NCBI GenBank assembly: GCA_964528155.1
Contig: CAZGRL010000008.1
Coordinates: 19,146-83,145 of the forward strand
DNA length: 64,000 nucleotides
Source of the DNA: G001797105 sp964528155
Lineage (GTDB): Bacteria; Chloroflexota; Anaerolineae; Anaerolineales; E44-bin32
Direction of reading: 5' to 3'
Under the pieces are notes generated by a model that saw only the letters and a program-made list of their open reading frames with translations, was not told the DNA's origin and ran no database searches. Both the position numbers and the translations under genes were made by a program. Below are positions 1-7,140 of this stretch, in pieces (the stretch's first letter is position 1; every line of letters starts with the position of its first letter).

Positions 1-474
1 AAGTACGGCTCTCGCAGCCTGGACCGGGTCAAAGGGATGCTGCAAGTCATTCCGGGAACAGGTGCGCTGATGCTTGTCGGCGCGCTGGCTCTGATTGGAA
101 CACCGCCCTTCAATATCTTCCTGAGCAAGTTCTTCATCATCACCGTCGGACTTGGGTCAGGCTACACCTGGCTGATGATCCTGTGCCTGGTGCTCCTGGT
201 TGTGGTCTTCGCCGCTTTCATGCGGGTGGTCGCCTCGACGCTCTTCGGCGACAAACCGGAAGGCATGGCGAAGGGCGAAGCGAACTGGCTGACGCTGGCC
301 CCTGGCGCGATCCTGATCGTGATGATCCTGGCCCTCGGTGTGTACATTCCGCCCCAGTTGATGGGCATGCTGAATGCCGCCAGTAGCTTGGTGTGGACCG
401 GTGATCCAAATCAGCAGGTCGCGCTGATCCAGATGAAGGACATCCTGTTGCCGCTGGCGCACATGATGCCGTGA
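1..474 (+). CDS. Hydrogenase-4 membrane subunit HyfF/NuoM-like, C-terminal part
   Basis: The reading frame is open from the first base, so only the last 157 residues of the gene are present. The piece is hydrophobic and contains a TPPFNIFLSKF segment typical of the Mrp/NuoL-M-N/HyfB-D-F antiporter-like family, followed by two to three membrane spans. It would form part of the proton- or sodium-translocating arm of a complex I-like hydrogenase in the cytoplasmic membrane. It ends 27 bases before the hydrogenase large subunit, so the two are almost certainly co-transcribed. HyfF is the most likely identity because of its position just upstream of a hyfG homologue, but HyfB or HyfD cannot be excluded without the missing 5' part. 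Confidence 0.8.
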   Translation, partial: KYGSRSLDRVKGMLQVIPGTGALMLVGALALIGTPPFNIFLSKFFIITVGLGSGYTWLMILCLVLLVVVFAAFMRVVASTLFGDKPEGMAKGEANWLTLAPGAILIVMILALGVYIPPQLMGMLNAASSLVWTGDPNQQVALIQMKDILLPLAHMMP

Positions 475-501
475 ACGGGTACGGTCATAGGAGAACCTCA
501 G

Positions 502-2244
502 ATGACGGTATCGACGGATGAACGGTCCAGGGTCGGAGCCATGTACATCGAAGCGTTGCGCACGTCTTTTGGCGCTGCGATCCTGGATGAATCCTGGCAG
601 GCCCCCGATCAGGTGACCGTGACCGTGCCATTGAACAACCTGCCGGACGTGGTCGAGACGCTGTACTACCAGCACGGGGGTTGGCTGGCGTCTGTGGCCG
701 CGAACGACGAGCGCCCGCTGAACGCCCAGTTCGCCATCTACTACGTTCTTTCGGTCGAAGGCGCGGGCGCTGATCCCGAGACGGCTGAGAGAGCCTACGT
801 GGTGGTGCGCGCCCAGATCCCGCCGCACCAACCCGAATTCCCGTCGGTGACGCCAAAGGTGCCGGCGGCGGTGTGGTACGAGCGCGAAATTCGCGACATG
901 TATGGATTGCAGCCCGTCGGGCTTCCGGATGAGCGACGCCTCGTCCTGCCCGATGACTGGCCCGAGAATCTCTATCCGCTTCGTAAGGACACGATGGACT
1001 ACCGGTATCGTCCTGAGCCGACCACCGAGGATGAAACGTACGAATTCATCCACGTTGAAGGCGAGGGGATCGTCCAGGTGCCCCTCGGCCCGCTGCACGT
1101 GACTTCTGACGAGCCGGGCCACTTTCGTCTTTATGTGGATGGCGAGTACATCGTGGACGCCGACTACCGTCTGTTCTACGTCCATCGTGGCATGGAAAAA
1201 CTCGCCGAGAGTCGCATGAATTATGACCAGGTCACCTTCCTGGCGGATCGCGTCTGCGGCATCTGCGGATACGCCCACAGCGTGGCCTACAGCACCTCGA
1301 TTGAGCGGGCGCTGGGGATCGACGTCCCTATTCGCGCGCAGTATATCCGCACGATTCTGCTTGAGGTGGAACGCCTGCACAGCCACCTGCTCAATCTGGG
1401 TCTGGCCTGCCACTTTGTCGGCTTTGACACGGGCTTCATGCAGTTCTTCCGCGTCCGCGAGAAGGCCATGAAGATCGCCGAGCTCCTGACGGGATCGCGC
1501 AAGACATACGGCGTGAATCTGATCGGCGGCGTCCGCCGCGACATGCTGAAGGAACACAGGACCACCACGCAGCGATTGCTCAAGGAGCTGCGCTCCGAAG
1601 CGGCCACTTTGGTGGGTATGTTCCTCGAAACCCCGAACATCGTCCAGCGAACGCAGAACATCGGCCGCCTGGAGACAAAGGTGGCGCGCGACTTCAGTCC
1701 AGTCGGCCCGACGTTGCGCGGCTCCGGCTTCTCGCGCGATACCCGCCGATTGCATCCGTACTGCGCCTACGACCGCCTGCCGTTGACGGTCATCGCCAAG
1801 GACGGGTGTGATGTGCTCTCGCGCACGGTGGTCCGCGCCGAGGAGCTCTTTGAATCGATCACACTCGTCGAATGCTGCCTGGACGAGATGCCCGAAGGCC
1901 CGGTGCTGACCGAAGGTTTCACATACAAACCGTATCGTTTCGCCCTGGGGTACGTCGAGGCCCCGCGCGGCGAGGACGTTCACTGGAGCATGTTAGGTGA
2001 CAATCAGAAAATCTATCGGTGGAAGTGTCGCGCTTCCAGCTACAACAACTGGCCCTCGCTGCGGTACATGCTGCGCGGCAACACGATCTCCGACGCGCCC
2101 TTGATCGTGGCCAGCATCGACCCGTGCTATTCGTGTACCGAGCGGGTGACGGTGGTGGACATTCGCAAGAAGAAGGCCACGATCGTGCCCTACAAGGAAA
2201 TGGAACGGTACTGCAGAAAGCGGAGCGACTCGCCATTGAAGTAG
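502..2244 (+). CDS. hyfG: Group 4a [NiFe] hydrogenase large subunit (NuoC-NuoD fusion)
   Basis: This 580-residue protein has an N-terminal NuoC-like domain (about residues 1-190) fused to a NuoD-like [NiFe] hydrogenase domain. Both nickel-binding signatures are intact: RVCGICGYAHS with C252 and C255, and DPCYSCTER with C542 and C545. This is therefore a true NiFe site and not a quinone-site NuoD. The tail after DPCYSC matches the HycE-type propeptide removed by HycI, and the whole chain resembles E. coli HycE/HyfG closely from memory. It would reduce protons or oxidise H2 at the membrane. The start at 502 follows the ribosome site TAGGAG. It lies between the hyfF fragment and the ferredoxin subunit in one operon. 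Confidence 0.95.
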   Translation: MTVSTDERSRVGAMYIEALRTSFGAAILDESWQAPDQVTVTVPLNNLPDVVETLYYQHGGWLASVAANDERPLNAQFAIYYVLSVEGAGADPETAERAYVVVRAQIPPHQPEFPSVTPKVPAAVWYEREIRDMYGLQPVGLPDERRLVLPDDWPENLYPLRKDTMDYRYRPEPTTEDETYEFIHVEGEGIVQVPLGPLHVTSDEPGHFRLYVDGEYIVDADYRLFYVHRGMEKLAESRMNYDQVTFLADRVCGICGYAHSVAYSTSIERALGIDVPIRAQYIRTILLEVERLHSHLLNLGLACHFVGFDTGFMQFFRVREKAMKIAELLTGSRKTYGVNLIGGVRRDMLKEHRTTTQRLLKELRSEAATLVGMFLETPNIVQRTQNIGRLETKVARDFSPVGPTLRGSGFSRDTRRLHPYCAYDRLPLTVIAKDGCDVLSRTVVRAEELFESITLVECCLDEMPEGPVLTEGFTYKPYRFALGYVEAPRGEDVHWSMLGDNQKIYRWKCRASSYNNWPSLRYMLRGNTISDAPLIVASIDPCYSCTERVTVVDIRKKKATIVPYKEMERYCRKRSDSPLK

Positions 2245-2281
2245 CCAACGGTCGCGCGAAGCGGCAGAGGAGACGGGCGTC

Positions 2282-2815
2282 ATGCTGAAACTGATCAGAG
2301 AGGTCTTGAGGGTCGGCGAAGCCACCTTGCCCTATCCGTTCGAGCCGATCGAGCAGATGCCGGACTTTCGCGGCAAGCCGCATCACGATCCCGAGCGCTG
2401 CATCGCCTGTGCCGCCTGTGCCGTCGCCTGCCCACCGAACGCCTTGAGCGTGACCACCGACCTCGATCGGGGACTGCGGACCTGGAGCCTATTTGTCGGC
2501 CGCTGCATCTACTGCGGCCGCTGTGAGGAGGTCTGCCCGACGGGCGCCATCACGCTCAGCCCGGAATTCGAGTTGGCTGTGGCCGACAAGCATGATCTGT
2601 TCGAGCAGGCCGACTACCGGCTGGCGGCCTGCCGCCGCTGCGGCTCGTATTTCGCGCCAGCGAAGCAGATCGAGTATGTGTCGATGCTTCTCGAAGCGAG
2701 CGCCATGTCCGAGGAGTCTATGACGGATGCGCGCTCCATGCTGGAGATTTGCCCGGAGTGCAGACGCAAGATCGACGTATCCAAAATGCTGCGTCTGTAC
2801 CAGGAGGAGGAGTGA
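2282..2815 (+). CDS. hyfH: Hydrogenase ferredoxin-like subunit (NuoI/HyfH/HycF type)
   Basis: This 177-residue protein carries two classical [4Fe-4S] motifs, CIACAACAVACP and CIYCGRCEEVCP. A cysteine-rich C-terminal part (CRRC and CPEC) may bind a further metal, as in HycF-type proteins. It would pass electrons between the small subunit and the soluble arm of the complex. The start follows a GAGGAG ribosome site. Its stop codon overlaps the start of the small subunit gene (ATGA), which indicates translational coupling. Confidence 0.93.
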   Translation: MLKLIREVLRVGEATLPYPFEPIEQMPDFRGKPHHDPERCIACAACAVACPPNALSVTTDLDRGLRTWSLFVGRCIYCGRCEEVCPTGAITLSPEFELAVADKHDLFEQADYRLAACRRCGSYFAPAKQIEYVSMLLEASAMSEESMTDARSMLEICPECRRKIDVSKMLRLYQEEE

Positions 2816-3603
2816 TGCTCGGCGACCGAACGCCCAGCCCGGCCCTGGCGGAGCGCGGCAGGTATGCCATCCATCCGGAAGAGACGGCAGGCGAGCTCAA
2901 AGCCGCTCTGCTCCACGATATCCGGCGCTCCGTGTACGTTTACCGCGTCGACTGCGGCGGCTGCAACGGGTGCGAGATCGAGATCTTCGCCGCGCTCACG
3001 CCGCTCTTCGATGTGGAGCGTTTCGGGATCAAGGTCGTCCCTTCTCCGCGCCACGCCGACGTGCTGCTCTACACCGGGTCAATGACGCGTTCGATGCGCC
3101 TGCCGGCGCTAAGGGCCTATCACGCGGCCCCCGATCCCAAGATCTGCGTGGCCTATGGAGCGTGCGGATGTTCGGGAGGCATCTTCCACGATCTGTATTG
3201 TGTGTGGGGTGGGGCGGACAAGCTGATTCCGATCGACGTCTACATCCCCGGCTGTCCTCCCACCCCGGCGGCGACCATCTACGGCTTCGCCATGGCGCTG
3301 GGCATGCTCGGGCAGAAGCTGAAGGCGTCGCATCACGTGCAGGCTGAGGACGAGCACGTGCAGCCGAGGCATCCGCACATCCCGCTGGCATTGCGGGTTG
3401 CCATCGAACGTGAGGCCCGCCGCATGGCCGGCTACCTGCACGGAAAACACATCGCTGAAAGCTTTTTCGAGTTGCTCGAGCGTGACCCAGATCACGTCAA
3501 GGAGGCGCTTCAGGAATCTCTCGGCCAGCAAGAGGATCCTCGCCTGTCGGAGATCCTGTCGCGGTTGGCGGAGGTCTATGACGCCCAAGAGGGAAAAGGC
3601 TGA
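2815..3603 (+). CDS. hyfI: Hydrogenase small subunit (NuoB/HyfI/HycG type)
   Basis: The 262-residue protein belongs to the NuoB/20-kDa family. It contains the proximal [4Fe-4S] cluster ligands in VDCGGCNGCEIE, then a Cys in GACGCSGG and the IPGCPPTP motif. In the complex it carries the cluster next to the NiFe site. I chose the ATG at 2815, which overlaps the stop of hyfH by one base and gives an N-terminus of family length; an in-frame upstream ATG at 2749 lies inside hyfH. The C-terminal 85 or so residues after the NuoB core are charged and helical, as in HycG. Confidence 0.93.
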   Translation: MLGDRTPSPALAERGRYAIHPEETAGELKAALLHDIRRSVYVYRVDCGGCNGCEIEIFAALTPLFDVERFGIKVVPSPRHADVLLYTGSMTRSMRLPALRAYHAAPDPKICVAYGACGCSGGIFHDLYCVWGGADKLIPIDVYIPGCPPTPAATIYGFAMALGMLGQKLKASHHVQAEDEHVQPRHPHIPLALRVAIEREARRMAGYLHGKHIAESFFELLERDPDHVKEALQESLGQQEDPRLSEILSRLAEVYDAQEGKG

Positions 3604-3606
3604 CCC

Positions 3607-4011
3607 ATGGCCGAGCGGGTTGTGTTCTACCGGCTGACGCACAAGTTCGTCAACCAGGAACAGGACATCCCGGAAGACGCCCGCCAGGTCGTCTACTACT
3701 CGTTGGCGATCGGGCATCATGTGGGCGTGCTCGATTGCTTCCAGGGTCTCCTGGAAATCCCGCTCGAGGATTACCGTCGCTGGGTGAGCCAGCTACCGGA
3801 CGGGCCGGGTCGTCGCAAGCTGGAAGGCTTGTTGAAATGGGGCGAGATCGAGATCAACCGCAGCCATGCGCACGATCTGCTTCCCGCACTGCACGGTTCA
3901 CTGCCCGATACGGATGAGGCGCAACCGGCGTGGGCTGGGATCCTGTGCCAGTGCCTCCAGGAGATTATCGAAGAGCCCGCCCTGTATCTGATGGCGAGAA
4001 AGCGCGCGTGA
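3607..4011 (+). CDS. hycH: Formate hydrogenlyase maturation protein HycH
   Basis: This 134-residue protein matches the HycH family over its whole length, including the QVVYYSLAIGHHVGVLDC block and a C-terminal YLMARK. HycH helps assemble the group 4a hydrogenase large subunit; its exact role is not settled. The family is confined to HycE/HyfG-type hydrogenases, so it supports the group 4a assignment. It starts 3 bases after hyfI and overlaps hycI by 4 bases. Confidence 0.92.
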   Translation: MAERVVFYRLTHKFVNQEQDIPEDARQVVYYSLAIGHHVGVLDCFQGLLEIPLEDYRRWVSQLPDGPGRRKLEGLLKWGEIEINRSHAHDLLPALHGSLPDTDEAQPAWAGILCQCLQEIIEEPALYLMARKRA

Positions 4012-4460
4012 AAAGGAAACTGGTCCTGACCGTGGGCAACTGGATGATGGGCGACGACGCCGCCGGGCCGTTGCTGGCCCAGGCGATGCAGCGTGCCCCC
4101 CTGGACGATTGGAAAGTGCTCGACGGCGCTTCCGCGCCCGAGAACTGTCTGCATCTCATCCGTGAAACAGCCCCGGAGCAGATTCTCGTTGTGGACGCGG
4201 CGGACATGGACCTGGCCCCGGGGGAGATTCGCATGATCGACGCCGACGGCCTCGAGGATCCGTTCCTGATGACCACGCACACCCTGCCGCTCTTCTACCT
4301 GGTGCAGTCCCTGCGGGAGATCGCACCGAGGGTGGATCTGCTTGGCATTCAGCCGAGAGTGGTGGCGTTTGGATACCCGGTCTCTCCCGAGGTTCACCGC
4401 GCAGTCCGGCAGGTTTACGAAGGCCTGGGGCAGGTTGTTCTGGCCTGGGACCGTCTCTAG
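4008..4460 (+). CDS. hycI: Hydrogenase maturation endopeptidase HycI
   Basis: This 150-residue protein of the HycI/HyaD protease family would cleave the C-terminal propeptide of the large subunit after nickel insertion. Visible family motifs are GNWMMGDDAAGP near the N-terminus, DAADM in the middle (nickel-sensing acidic residues) and TTHTLPL. I use a GTG start at 4008 that overlaps the hycH stop as GTGA. The in-frame ATG at 3930 would add 26 residues unlike the family. This protease and its substrate being in one operon is the usual arrangement. Confidence 0.92.
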   Translation: MKRKLVLTVGNWMMGDDAAGPLLAQAMQRAPLDDWKVLDGASAPENCLHLIRETAPEQILVVDAADMDLAPGEIRMIDADGLEDPFLMTTHTLPLFYLVQSLREIAPRVDLLGIQPRVVAFGYPVSPEVHRAVRQVYEGLGQVVLAWDRL

Positions 4461-4487
4461 ACGGTCGCTGAGGTCCTGGACAGGGAA

Positions 4488-4880
4488 ATGTCGATGAAAA
4501 CTATGCGATCCCTTGAAGACCTGAAGCGGTTTCGAGAGGAAATCATCGAGCGGAGGCGGGCCAGGGCAGGCCAGGGGGAGGTCCAGATCCTCGTCAGCCT
4601 GGGCACGTGCGGGATCGCCGCGGGTGCGCTCGGAGCTCTCAGGGCGGTGCGTGCGCAGGTCGAGGCCGACGGGTTGAAGAACGTCTCGATTTCTCAGACT
4701 GGCTGCATTGGCCTGTGCCGACACGAGCCGATTGTCGAGGTCATCGTTGGGGACGCGCCGAGAGTGACGTACGGAAAAGTGACGCCGGAGGTCGCCAGGC
4801 GGATTGTGCGCGAGCACGTCCTCGGCGGCCGGATCGTCAGCGCGTTTGTCATCGAGTCCATACCTTATCCGTCGATCTGA
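4488..4880 (+). CDS. Thioredoxin-like [2Fe-2S] ferredoxin (HndB-like)
   Basis: The 130-residue protein has an N-terminal helix rich in charged residues and then a thioredoxin-like ferredoxin fold. The motifs SLGTCGIAAGA and TGCIGLCRHEP give three conserved cysteines, with VEV in the next strand, as in HndB subunits of NADP-reducing hydrogenases. It probably carries a [2Fe-2S] cluster in the electron-input arm. It lies 27 bases after hycI and is followed by NuoE- and NuoF-like genes, so the hydrogenase operon continues into a diaphorase module. Confidence 0.85.
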   Translation: MSMKTMRSLEDLKRFREEIIERRRARAGQGEVQILVSLGTCGIAAGALGALRAVRAQVEADGLKNVSISQTGCIGLCRHEPIVEVIVGDAPRVTYGKVTPEVARRIVREHVLGGRIVSAFVIESIPYPSI

Positions 4881-4911
4881 GGCGCCGGCAACAGGCGATC
4901 GAGGTGAGATC

Positions 4912-5454
4912 ATGGGGCAGGGCGTAAGAGAGACCGAACTGGATGTCGTCAGGCTGGTGGAGAAGGCGATTGAGGAACACGGGGCGACGGCCGAGGCGGT
5001 GATCCCGATCTTGAGCGAGGTCAATCGCGCATTGGGATACATTCCCACCGCCGCCCTGCCCGAGATCCGCCGCCGTATCAATCTGTCGCATGAAGGCGTG
5101 TTCCTGGCGGACAGCCACCTGTATTCGGCCGCCAGCTTCTCTCAGTTGTTCTCGTTGCAGCCCCTCGGCAAACACGTCATCCGCTTCTGTGAAAGCGCTC
5201 CCTGCCATGTCATGGGTGGTCGTCAGGTCTTCCAGGCGATCCAGGAGAAGTTGGGATTAGAGCCCGGCGAGACCACCGAGGATGGGAAGTGGTCATTGAT
5301 CACCACGAGCTGCCTCGGTGTGTGCGGCGTCGGGCCGGTCATGCTCGTGGACGATGACATCTACGGCAATGTCACCCCCAGGCGCATTCCCGAGATCCTC
5401 GCAAAGTACCGCGAAGAGGATGAGGACCGGTCCGACTGGGACGGGAAGAGGTGA
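4912..5454 (+). CDS. NuoE/HndA-like [2Fe-2S] subunit
   Basis: This 180-residue protein belongs to the complex I 24-kDa (NuoE/HoxE/HndA) family. It has an N-terminal helical bundle with AVIPILSEVNRALGYIP and a C-terminal thioredoxin-like domain. The four [2Fe-2S] ligands appear as CESAPCH and CLGVCG. It normally binds the NuoF subunit and accepts electrons from FMN. The ATG at 4912 is chosen because the protein then has family length. The downstream nuoF-like gene starts 3 bases after its stop. Confidence 0.93.
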   Translation: MGQGVRETELDVVRLVEKAIEEHGATAEAVIPILSEVNRALGYIPTAALPEIRRRINLSHEGVFLADSHLYSAASFSQLFSLQPLGKHVIRFCESAPCHVMGGRQVFQAIQEKLGLEPGETTEDGKWSLITTSCLGVCGVGPVMLVDDDIYGNVTPRRIPEILAKYREEDEDRSDWDGKR

Positions 5455-5457
5455 CCG

Positions 5458-7110
5458 ATGAAAGTCATCCGCTCGATGGTGTTGGTTTCAGTCGATCAAG
5501 CCAGTCTGGAACGCGGTGCGCAACAGGTGTTTCACGCGTTCCTGGATGAGATCGAGGATTTTGGCTTGTCGGACCAGATCGCTGTGTCGACCATCCTCAA
5601 CGTCGGCTTGCAGGCGGACTTGCCGCTCGTGATCGTCTACCCGGACGCCGCCGTGTACGGTCCGGTGCAAGTCGAGGATGTGCACACCATCGTTGAGGAA
5701 CACCTGTACAAGGGCAACATCGTCCCCCACCTGCTGGCGATGATGCACGAACTTGTACCTGAAATCGCCTGGATGCGCGACCGGCGCGGCGCGCTTCCGG
5801 TTCAGAAACGGATCGTTCTGGAACGGGCTGGCATCGTCGATCCGGAAAGCATCGAAGACTACATCCTGTACGACGGCTTTCAAGCGCTGGGCAAGGCGCT
5901 GACCGAGATGGCCCCCAAGGACGTGATCGCCGAGATCGAGAAGTCCGGCCTGCAGGGCCGCGGCGGGGCGGGCTTCCCGACCGGCCGCAAATGGAGCTTC
6001 GTGGCCAGCACCCCGGGCAGTCCCAAGTACGTCATCTGCAACGCGGACGAGAGCGAGCCGGGCACCTTCAAGGACCGGTTGATCCTCGAGGGCGACCCGT
6101 TCAGCATCATCGAGGCCATGACGATCGCCGGCTACGCCATCGGCTCGCACGACGGCTACATCTACATCCGCGGTGAGTATCCGCTGGCCTATCGCCGGAT
6201 CGAGAAGGCAATCGGCCTGGCCGAGGCGCACGGCCTGCTCGGGCACCACATCTTCGGTACCGAGTTCAGCTTTCACATCCATCCGCACGCCGGGGCGGGG
6301 GCATACATCTGTGGCGAAGAAACCGCGCTCATCGAATCGTTGGAGGGAAAGCGCGGCATGCCGCGCCCCCGCCCGCCGTATCCCACCACCTACGGGCTGT
6401 TCGGCAAGCCCACCGTGGTGAACAACGTCGAGACGCTGGCCAACGTGCCGCCCATCCTACGAAACGGTGCGGTGTGGTACCGCGAAGTGGGCTCGCCCAA
6501 GAGCACGGGAACCAAGGTGTACACGATGCTGGGCAACGTGAACTTCACGGGCCTGATCGAAGTCCCAATGGGCATCACCCTGCGCGAAGTGATCGAAATC
6601 TACGGAAGGGGTATGAAGGACGGCAAGAAGCTGAAACTGGTTCAGACCGGCGGCTCGAGCGGAACGATCGCTCCGGCCAGCCTGCAAGACACCCCGATGG
6701 ATTTCGATTCGTTCCGCAACGCCGGTCTGTCGCTTGGATCGGGCGCACTGCTCGTCTGCGACGAAGACACGTGTGTCGTCGATCTGGCGAAGGTCATCCT
6801 GCGTTTCTTCCGCAATGAATGCTGCGGCAAATGCACTCCCTGCCGCATTGGTACGCTTCGTCTATATGAGATCATGACCGAGGTTTCGGAAGGCACGGCC
6901 CGCCTGAGCGATCTGGAATCGATGCGAAAAATCTCGGAGGCCATGTCCGAGGTGTCCAATTGCGGACTGGGTCAGACGGCCTCAACAGCCCTCAGGGACA
7001 TCTTGAGATACTTCCGGCCAGAAGTTGAAGCGCATATTACCGATCACGTCTGCCCGGCCGGCGTTTGCCCCATCGCCGTGCGTCCTCCCGAGATGGTCCC
7101 GGTTGCGTGA
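5458..7110 (+). CDS. NuoF-like FMN/NAD(P)H-binding subunit (HndC/HydB type)
   Basis: This 550-residue flavoprotein is the NAD(P)H entry or exit point of the module. FMN/NADH-binding motifs are GRGGAGFPTGRKW, CNADESEPGTFKDR and GAGAYICGEETAL; the [4Fe-4S] ligands are CCGKCTPCRIGT plus a later Cys. The N-terminal 100 residues have the thioredoxin-like ferredoxin fold seen in HndC but none of its cluster cysteines. The C-terminus stops at CPAGVCPI, so the extra 2x[4Fe-4S] ferredoxin domain of HydB/HndC proteins is absent. It lies between nuoE-like and nuoG/fdhA-like genes. NADH versus NADPH use cannot be read from the sequence. Confidence 0.93.
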   Translation: MKVIRSMVLVSVDQASLERGAQQVFHAFLDEIEDFGLSDQIAVSTILNVGLQADLPLVIVYPDAAVYGPVQVEDVHTIVEEHLYKGNIVPHLLAMMHELVPEIAWMRDRRGALPVQKRIVLERAGIVDPESIEDYILYDGFQALGKALTEMAPKDVIAEIEKSGLQGRGGAGFPTGRKWSFVASTPGSPKYVICNADESEPGTFKDRLILEGDPFSIIEAMTIAGYAIGSHDGYIYIRGEYPLAYRRIEKAIGLAEAHGLLGHHIFGTEFSFHIHPHAGAGAYICGEETALIESLEGKRGMPRPRPPYPTTYGLFGKPTVVNNVETLANVPPILRNGAVWYREVGSPKSTGTKVYTMLGNVNFTGLIEVPMGITLREVIEIYGRGMKDGKKLKLVQTGGSSGTIAPASLQDTPMDFDSFRNAGLSLGSGALLVCDEDTCVVDLAKVILRFFRNECCGKCTPCRIGTLRLYEIMTEVSEGTARLSDLESMRKISEAMSEVSNCGLGQTASTALRDILRYFRPEVEAHITDHVCPAGVCPIAVRPPEMVPVA

Positions 7111-7140
7111 CCGACTGTCGCACGCTGTGGAGAAGAAACC

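Noticed and set aside
157..1983. A 608-codon open frame on the minus strand opposite the hydrogenase large subunit
   Set aside because: It is a GC-bias shadow: the + strand frame carries strong hydrogenase motifs, while the antisense translation has no recognisable domain.
3771..5081. A 436-codon minus-strand frame across hycH, hycI and the ferredoxin genes
   Set aside because: It spans several clearly functional + strand genes and has no ribosome site or motif.
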